A stretch of DNA of 64,000 nt from an uncultured Clostridia bacterium (GTDB lineage: Bacteria > Bacillota > Clostridia > Christensenellales > Aristaeellaceae), in the NCBI GenBank assembly GCA_934630705.1, contig CAKTWP010000006.1:1-64000 (forward strand), given 5' to 3'. The notes below the pieces were generated by a model. That model saw only the letters and a program-made list of their open reading frames with translations, did not search any database and was not told the origin of the DNA. Position numbers and translations under genes: made by a program. Numbering within the stretch: the stretch's first letter is position 1; every line of letters starts with the position of its first letter. Below, one piece after another: positions 59,456 through 64,000 of the stretch.

Positions 59456-59533
59456 ATGTTCGTCAATCGCTTTGCTATGCGAATGTCCATGTGCGCGAGC
59501 TTCCTCTCGTGCTTGTTGTGTTGCGCAGCTTGA
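59456..59533 (+). CDS. Met/Cys-rich leader peptide of metNIQ
   Basis: 25 codons from an ATG 8 bases after AAAGGAGG, ending in TGA. After MFVNRFA the peptide has Met at 8, 10 and 12 and Cys at 13, 19, 22 and 23; the N-terminal part reads MRMSMCASF. It is transcribed from the consensus promoter and followed 21 bases later by an intrinsic terminator that precedes metN. This is the layout of a translation-coupled attenuator: ribosomes short of charged tRNA-Met or tRNA-Cys would stall early and leave the antiterminator strand (59521-59529) free. Known parallels are amino-acid leader peptides such as those of trp and his operons; I know of no described case before metNIQ. Confidence 0.8.
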   Translation: MFVNRFAMRMSMCASFLSCLLCCAA

Positions 59534-59586
59534 CATTTGCTTTTGTCTGTTAAGCCCGCTTCGCAATGGCGCGAGGCGGGTTTTTT
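59521..59586 (+). promoter_or_regulatory. Antiterminator/terminator switch before metN
   Basis: Terminator: CCCGCTTCGC (59555-59564), loop AATGGC, GCGAGGCGGG (59571-59580), then T6. Competing stem: TTGCGCAGC (59521-59529) with GCTTCGCAA (59558-59566), 8 of 9 pairs, which would break the terminator. A further stem GCGCGAG (59493-59499) with CTCGTGC (59506-59512) forms inside the leader ORF. Confidence 0.8.
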
Positions 59587-59692
59587 CTGTGGCATCTGGC
59601 ATTTGCCTATGGGAATCGTGGGCAATGGCGGAAACCGGCGGCGGACCAGACGTGGGCCGCCTGCACAAAAGCAAAACCATGGAAAGGAATGC

Positions 59693-60715
59693 ATGCATTT
59701 GGCTTCTTCATCTCCTCTGATTGAGGTGCGCGATCTGCGCAAGGTGTATCCGGTGCCGGGCGGCGAGGTGGTCGCCCTGGACGGCATCAATCTCTCCATC
59801 GACAAGGGCCAGATTTACGGCATCATCGGCATGAGCGGCGCGGGCAAATCCACGCTGATCCGCTGCATGAACCGGCTGGACACGCCCACCGAGGGGCAGA
59901 TTCTCATCGACGGGCAAAACATTCTGGCCATGAACGGCAGGCAGCTGATGCAGATGCGCCGGAAGGTGAGCATGATCTTCCAGCAGTTCAATCTGCTGAT
60001 GCAAAAGACCGTGGCCCGGAACGTCCGCTATCCCATGGAAATTGCGGGGGTGCCCCGAAAAAAGGCGGATGAGCGGGTGAAGGAGCTGCTCAAGATCGTG
60101 GAGCTGGAGGGCAAGGCGGACGCCTATCCCATTCAGCTTTCCGGCGGCCAGCGCCAGCGGGTGGCCATCGCCCGGGCTCTGGCCAGCAATCCCGAGGTGC
60201 TGCTTTGCGACGAGGCCACCAGCGCGCTGGACCCCATGACCACCCAATCCATCCTCACCCTGCTTCAGGATATCAACAAGCGCCTGGGCATCACGGTGGT
60301 GCTCATCACCCATGAAATGGCCGTGATCCGCCAGATCTGCACCCGGGTGGCCATTCTGGATGGCGGCCGGATTGCCGAGGAAGGCACGGTGGACGATGTG
60401 TTCGTCCACACCCGGTCTGCGGCCGGGCGGCGGCTGTTTGGCATCGTGCCCTCCAAGCAGGAGGAAGTGTTGCCTGAAAAGCCCGCGCTGCGCATCGTGT
60501 TTGACGATGGACGGGAGAATCAGCCCATCATCGCCGGGCTGGTGAAGCAGTGCGGGGTGGATGTGAACATCCTCTCGGCGGATGTGAAACGCATTGGCGG
60601 CAAGTCCTACGGCCAGATGCTTATCGAAATGCCAAAGGATGATGAAACCCGCAAAAAGATCATTCAGTTCCTCTCGGATGAGGGCCTGACGGTGAAGGAG
60701 GTGTATCCCCAGTGA
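59693..60715 (+). CDS. metN: Methionine ABC transporter ATP-binding protein
   Basis: 340 residues. Walker A GMSGAGKS (46-53), signature LSGGQ (149-153), Walker B VLLCDEATSALDP and the C-terminal NIL domain (about 265-340), which binds methionine and inhibits transport when the cell has enough. The ATG at 59693 follows GGAAAGGA and gives the normal length; the frame is open back into the terminator region, which is not translated in this frame. It overlaps metI by 4 bases (GTGA). Confidence 0.96.
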   Translation: MHLASSSPLIEVRDLRKVYPVPGGEVVALDGINLSIDKGQIYGIIGMSGAGKSTLIRCMNRLDTPTEGQILIDGQNILAMNGRQLMQMRRKVSMIFQQFNLLMQKTVARNVRYPMEIAGVPRKKADERVKELLKIVELEGKADAYPIQLSGGQRQRVAIARALASNPEVLLCDEATSALDPMTTQSILTLLQDINKRLGITVVLITHEMAVIRQICTRVAILDGGRIAEEGTVDDVFVHTRSAAGRRLFGIVPSKQEEVLPEKPALRIVFDDGRENQPIIAGLVKQCGVDVNILSADVKRIGGKSYGQMLIEMPKDDETRKKIIQFLSDEGLTVKEVYPQ

Positions 60716-61362
60716 ACTGGAACGTGCTTTGGACGGCGCTGGGCGAGACGCTGTATATGGCCATCCCTTCTACCCTGATCGCCTATCTGATCGGCCTGCC
60801 TCTGGGGGTGCTGCTGGTGATTACCCGCAAGGGCGGCGTGAATCCTTTGCCTACGCTGAACGCGGTGGTGGGCGCGCTGGTTAACTTCCTGCGCTCCATT
60901 CCCTTCCTGATCCTGCTGGCCATGCTGTTCCCGGTAACCCGGGCGGTGATGGGCAAGGCAGTGGGCACTAAGGCGATCATCTTCCCCCTGACCGTGAGCG
61001 CCTTCCCGTATGTGGCCCGGATGGTGGAGGGCAGCTTCAATGAAGTGGATAATGGCATTCTGGAAGCAGCCCAGTCCATGGGCTCCACCACCTTCCAAAT
61101 CATCCGCAAGGTGCTGATTCCCGAGGCCATGCCTTCGCTGGTGAACGGCTTCGCCATCTGCATGACCACCATTCTTTCCTACACCGCCATGGCCAGCGCA
61201 GCCGGCGGCGGCGGCCTGGGGGCCGTGGCCATCACCTATGGCCTGAACCTGCGCAAGTATGATCTGATGTATGCCGCCAGCATCCTGCTGGTGATTCTGG
61301 TACAGGTGATCACGGTGCTGGGCACCTTCCTGACCCGGAAGCTGGATCACCGGATCCGCTGA
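60712..61362 (+). CDS. metI: Methionine ABC transporter permease
   Basis: 216 residues from a GTG in the overlap with metN. Five membrane segments and the coupling motif ILEAAQSMGSTTFQIIRKVLIPEA (in parts) are those of MetI. AGGGGLGAVAITYG is the usual C-terminal loop. Confidence 0.96.
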   Translation: MNWNVLWTALGETLYMAIPSTLIAYLIGLPLGVLLVITRKGGVNPLPTLNAVVGALVNFLRSIPFLILLAMLFPVTRAVMGKAVGTKAIIFPLTVSAFPYVARMVEGSFNEVDNGILEAAQSMGSTTFQIIRKVLIPEAMPSLVNGFAICMTTILSYTAMASAAGGGGLGAVAITYGLNLRKYDLMYAASILLVILVQVITVLGTFLTRKLDHRIR

Positions 61363-61430
61363 TTCTCTTTCACCTTCTCCGGGCATTGCCCGAGGAAATA
61401 TAAGCTTTACATCAAAAAGGAGGCTTACCT

Positions 61431-62246
61431 ATGAAAAAGTTTGTTGCGATCGTCCTGGCTCTGGCGCTGTCCCTGTGCTGCGTGTCCGCGCTGGCTGCGG
61501 AAAAGCTGACTGTCATTGCTACGCCCAGCCCCCATGCTGAAATTCTGGAGCTGATCAAGGAAGACCTGGCCGCGCTGGGCTATGACCTGGACGTGCTGGT
61601 GGTTACCGACTATGTTACCGAGAATCCCGCTGTGGCCGGCGGCGACGTGCAGGCCAACTTCTTCCAGCACATCCCCTACCTGGCGGACTATAACGCCACG
61701 GCCAGCGACAGCGAAAAGCTGGTGGGCGTGATCCCCACCCACTTTGAACCCATGGGCCTGTATGCCGGCACCAAGTCCAGCCTGGACGATGTGGCCGAGG
61801 GCGATGAAATCGTGGTGCCCAATGACCCCACCAACATGACCCGCGCTTTCATCCTGCTGGCGGACGCTGGTCTGATCGAGCTGCCCGAAGGCACCACCCT
61901 GGAAAGCAAGGTCACCAAGGATGATGTGATCAATCCCAAGGGCCTGAAGTTCCTGGAAGCGAATGCCGAGCTGGCTCCCGGTCTGCGGGGCGATGTGGCC
62001 TTCGCGGTCATCAACGGCAACAATGCCGCGCTGGCGGAGCTGAACCCCAACACCGACGCTGTGTACACCGAAACCAAGGACAGCCAGGCTGGCCAGTCTT
62101 ACGTGAACCTGTTCGCCGTGAAGCCCGAAAATGAGAATGCGGACTTTGTGAAGGCGCTGGAACAGTGCGTGTACACCCAGAAGGTGTATGACCTGATCGT
62201 GGAGCGGGGCTTCGTTCCCTCCTTCCAGGTGCCCGCTGCGGAGTAA
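61431..62246 (+). CDS. metQ: Methionine-binding protein (NlpA/MetQ family)
   Basis: 271 residues. KLTVIATPSPHAEIL, DVQANFFQHIPYL and AIINGNNA-like FAVINGNNAAL mark the MetQ family. The signal peptide ends in ALA-AE and has the pair CC upstream of it, but without a consensus lipobox, so it may be released or anchored in another way; most MetQ proteins are lipoproteins. The ATG follows AAGGAGGCTTACCT, 68 bases after metI. Confidence 0.95.
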   Translation: MKKFVAIVLALALSLCCVSALAAEKLTVIATPSPHAEILELIKEDLAALGYDLDVLVVTDYVTENPAVAGGDVQANFFQHIPYLADYNATASDSEKLVGVIPTHFEPMGLYAGTKSSLDDVAEGDEIVVPNDPTNMTRAFILLADAGLIELPEGTTLESKVTKDDVINPKGLKFLEANAELAPGLRGDVAFAVINGNNAALAELNPNTDAVYTETKDSQAGQSYVNLFAVKPENENADFVKALEQCVYTQKVYDLIVERGFVPSFQVPAAE

Positions 62247-62267
62247 CAAAGATTTCATTGGACGATG

Positions 62268-62313
62268 GCAGGGGAAACCATTCCTTGGAGGCCCAAAGAA
62301 CGGTTTCCCCTGC
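62268..62313 (+). terminator. Hairpin ending the metNIQ operon
   Basis: GCAGGGGAAACC (62268-62279) pairs perfectly with GGTTTCCCCTGC (62302-62313), with further outer pairing TTGG/CCAA. No T run follows. Confidence 0.65.
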
Positions 62314-62366
62314 AATCCCATCCAAGAAAGCTGTAAGGGATAAAGGCTGAAAGGCAATCTAATGGC

Positions 62367-62425
62367 AATGCGCCCCAGAAGGGGAGGAAAACGGCAATCG
62401 TTTTCTTTCCTGTCTGGGGCGCATT
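62367..62425. repeat. Long hairpin element, copy 3
   Basis: Outer stem AATGCGCCCCAGA (62367-62379) with TCTGGGGCGCATT (62413-62425), perfect over 13 bp. Inner stem GGAGGAAAACG with CGTTTTCTTTCC. Followed by ATTG, as in copy 2. Confidence 0.82.
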
Positions 62426-62491
62426 ATTGATGGACAATGCACAGAAAAACCATTCCTGTGACCGAAGGAAATCATCGCGGAGCAGCGTTTA

Positions 62492-62623
62492 TCAAAGGCA
62501 CTGAAGGGGACATGCTCCGTGCTTGGGCGCTGATACTACGGGAATGGCACAGCAAAACACAGCGCTCATGCCGGGCACTATGACTTTGGCCCGGTAGCGC
62601 CCGTCCTTTTGCTTTTTGGGCAT
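62492..62623 (-). pseudogene. Possible integrase N-terminal remnant (43 codons)
   Basis: The frame opens MPKKQKDGRYRAKVIVPG, which resembles the arm-binding N-terminus of phage/ICE tyrosine integrases (KDGRY followed by alternating basic and hydrophobic residues). The likeness stops after about 18 residues, then an unrelated tail runs to TGA. It starts 12 bases after the stop of the 32-residue ORF. It may be a decayed integrase or chance. Confidence 0.35.
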
Positions 62624-62635
62624 GCGGATCGCCCC

Positions 62636-62734
62636 TTAGAAAAACCATTTAAGAATTTTGAACCCCAGCAGCACCAGAATCAGCGGGCCAACGTTTTCCA
62701 GCACCTTGACCCAATCCTGACGGGTCATTTTCAT
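62636..62734 (-). CDS. 32-residue membrane microprotein
   Basis: ATG with AAGGAGGA 6 bases upstream and a TAA stop. It begins MKMTRQDWVKVLENVG and continues as one hydrophobic helix (PLILVLLGFKIL) ending KWFF, a single-pass membrane protein with a charged N-terminus. It is too short for routine gene calling. Its ribosome site is the best in the region. Function unknown; it lies downstream of ricT on the same strand. Confidence 0.65.
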   Translation of the reverse strand: MKMTRQDWVKVLENVGPLILVLLGFKILKWFF

Positions 62735-62962
62735 AGCGATTCCTCCTTAGTCGGGTTGATTTATGACTGATCGCTGCGCATCATTCCCGCGCGGCGTATC
62801 GATCTTTTTCAACGCGTTGGCAGACTCGGCAGATGCTGCCCCGTCCAGCGCTCGATAATAGGCGGCGATGGACTTGAATGCCGGATGCAGATGAGAGAAA
62901 AAGGCAAACCATCCCCTTTCTCTCCGGCTGCACCGCTGCTTGGGACTTTCAGGTTGAATCGG

Positions 62963-64000
62963 TTATTCCTCGGGCGTTTCGGTGGTTTCCGCAGGAGCGT
63001 TTTCCACCGCATCGGTTTCATCTTCCTCCGGCTCTGCCGTCACGTCTTCGGTGGGCTCTTCCTCCTGGGATTCCTCATCGATTTCCTCGATTTCGGCTCG
63101 GGCTTCATCTGGGGTCAGCCCCTCGTCCAGCGCGTATTCCACCACGTCTTCCTCATCGGGCACTGCGGTTTCATCCGGGGCGTCCTCCGCGGTATCCAGC
63201 GGTTCATCCGCTTCGGCGGGCAGGGCGGCGTCCTGCGGCGCATCCGCCGGTTCCTGCTGGGCAGGCGCGGCAGCGCGGGGCTTATCCCGCTCAGGTCGGG
63301 GCGGCTTGGGCGCAGGCTGAACGCGCTGCACCTCTTCCAAAGGATAATCCTTCTGTTCAGTGCCATCGCCCTTGGGGATGCGCACCCGCACGGTCTCCTT
63401 GAGGATATTCAGGTCCACCACGATGCCGTTGCCATCCGGGGTGATGACCTCTTTGCCCACCTTGGGCATGCGCTTGCGGGTGGCTTCGTAATTGTCTTCC
63501 TCGTATTTCAGGCAGCACATCAGCCTGCCGCACACGCCGGAGATTTTGGTGGGGTTCAGCGAAAGGCTCTGCTCCTTGGCCATTTTGATGGACACGGGCT
63601 GGAAGTCCCCCAGGAACGCAGCGCAACAGACGGGACGGCCGCACAGACCCAGCCCGCCGATCATTTTTGCTTCATCCCGCACGCCGATCTGGCGCAGCTC
63701 AATCCGCGTGCGGAACACGGAGGCCAGATCCTTTACCAGCACCCGGAAGTCCACCCGCTTATCGGAGGTAAAATAGAACAGAATTTTGGAATTATCGAAG
63801 GTGTATTCGCAGCCTACCAGCTTCATCTGCAGCTTGTGCTCGCTGATTTTCTTCTGGCAGATGGCCAGCGCATCCTTTTCCTTGCTTTCGTTTTCTTTCT
63901 GATGCTGAGCGTCCTCCGCCGTGGCGACACGAATCACCTTTTTCAGCGGCGGCGTAATCTGCTCATCATTGACTTCCTTTACCCCCGTCACCACTTCGCC
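62963..64000 (-). CDS. ricT: RicT (PSP1 domain) regulatory iron-sulfur protein, 5' end missing
   Basis: The frame runs off the right edge (GEVVTGVKEV at the edge), so about the first 45 residues are missing. The cysteine sets LGLCGRPVCCAAFLGDF and GVCGRLMCCLKYE identify RicT, a member of the RicAFT (Y) complex that promotes RNase Y processing and sporulation or biofilm development in Bacillus. After the core ending near EEVQRV there is an extra tail of about 119 residues rich in Glu, Asp, Pro and Ala (62963-63322), longer than usual and probably disordered. Confidence 0.92.
   Translation of the reverse strand, partial: GEVVTGVKEVNDEQITPPLKKVIRVATAEDAQHQKENESKEKDALAICQKKISEHKLQMKLVGCEYTFDNSKILFYFTSDKRVDFRVLVKDLASVFRTRIELRQIGVRDEAKMIGGLGLCGRPVCCAAFLGDFQPVSIKMAKEQSLSLNPTKISGVCGRLMCCLKYEEDNYEATRKRMPKVGKEVITPDGNGIVVDLNILKETVRVRIPKGDGTEQKDYPLEEVQRVQPAPKPPRPERDKPRAAAPAQQEPADAPQDAALPAEADEPLDTAEDAPDETAVPDEEDVVEYALDEGLTPDEARAEIEEIDEESQEEEPTEDVTAEPEEDETDAVENAPAETTETPEE

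Noticed and set aside
59435..59553. Alternative 39-codon leader frame starting at the ATG before AAAGGAGG
   Set aside because: No ribosome site precedes it, whereas the Met/Cys-rich frame has an ideal one; it also reads into the terminator arm.
59413..59692. S-box (SAM) or T-box riboswitch before metN
   Set aside because: The leader is short, starts a translated ORF almost at once and lacks the T-box bulge TGGNACCGCG or S-box core elements as far as I can see.
62740..62962. In-frame open stretch after the ricT stop (about 70 codons, containing AAYYRALDG)
   Set aside because: Looks partly protein-like, but there is no start codon with a ribosome site, and reading through the ricT stop is not supported.
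1..64000. CRISPR arrays, rRNA, tRNA, prophage or intact insertion sequences
   Set aside because: No regularly spaced direct repeats, tRNA-like T-arms or transposase genes were noticed by eye; a tRNAscan or CRISPR search could overturn this.

Overview
The window looks like a chromosome segment from a GC-rich, anaerobic, spore-forming Firmicute, most likely a gut Clostridium-class bacterium. The evidence is the spore protease gpr with spoIIP, a WhiA-type regulator, Rex, AdhE and two [FeFe]-hydrogenase-type proteins, MutS2, ZapA and RicT, AAGGAGG ribosome sites and TTGACA/TATAAT promoters. The exact order cannot be fixed from sequence alone. The many glycan genes, and three solute-binding proteins with no lipobox cysteine, recall Christensenellales-like gut lineages, but that is a guess.

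Layout. 1-7.1 kb: the 3' end of tuf, a DUF1848 protein, a sialidase-like/EEP phosphatase pair on the minus strand, then gpr-spoIIP, murI and a DegV protein. 7.1-21.9 kb: a carbohydrate island. A LacI regulator is divergent from a solute-binding protein, two LplB/LplC-type permeases and a heparinase II/III-like lyase. An AraC regulator then precedes a second LplB-LplC-binding protein set that runs into an uncharacterised glycyl radical enzyme and its radical SAM activase. 22-30.7 kb (minus): mutS2-response regulator-histidine kinase-ispE, and cyclophilin-zapA-U32 hydroxylase. 30.9-40 kb (plus): a tightly packed housekeeping run (membrane protein, RsuA-type pseudouridine synthase, methyltransferase, C-S lyase, M20 peptidase, DUF1667, manA, murB, whiA), ending in a protein that fuses an HPr/Crh-like domain to a nucleotidyltransferase.

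40.4-49.1 kb (minus): one apparent operon rex-adhE-kinase-[2Fe-2S] protein-PAS hydrogenase sensor-PP2C phosphatase-group B-type [FeFe] hydrogenase. It joins an NADH sensor, the main alcohol-forming enzyme and a predicted H2-sensing phospho-switch. 49.3-59 kb: a YfcE phosphodiesterase, a membrane protein, two tandem esterases, a sugar isomerase-like TIM barrel, malic enzyme, a malate/lactate dehydrogenase and a 974-residue glycosidase.

59.2-62.3 kb: a small membrane/secreted protein and a metNIQ methionine transporter. In front of metN there is a strong promoter, a 25-codon leader peptide rich in Met and Cys codons, and an intrinsic terminator with a competing antiterminator, so a translation-coupled sulfur-amino-acid attenuator is predicted. 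62.4-64 kb: a repeated hairpin element, a possible integrase remnant, a 32-residue membrane microprotein and the 3' part of ricT with a long acidic tail. A hairpin of the same architecture occurs three times (about 40.2, 53.4 and 62.4 kb), each time at a plus-strand 3' end facing minus-strand genes. No rRNA, tRNA, CRISPR array or intact mobile element was seen.
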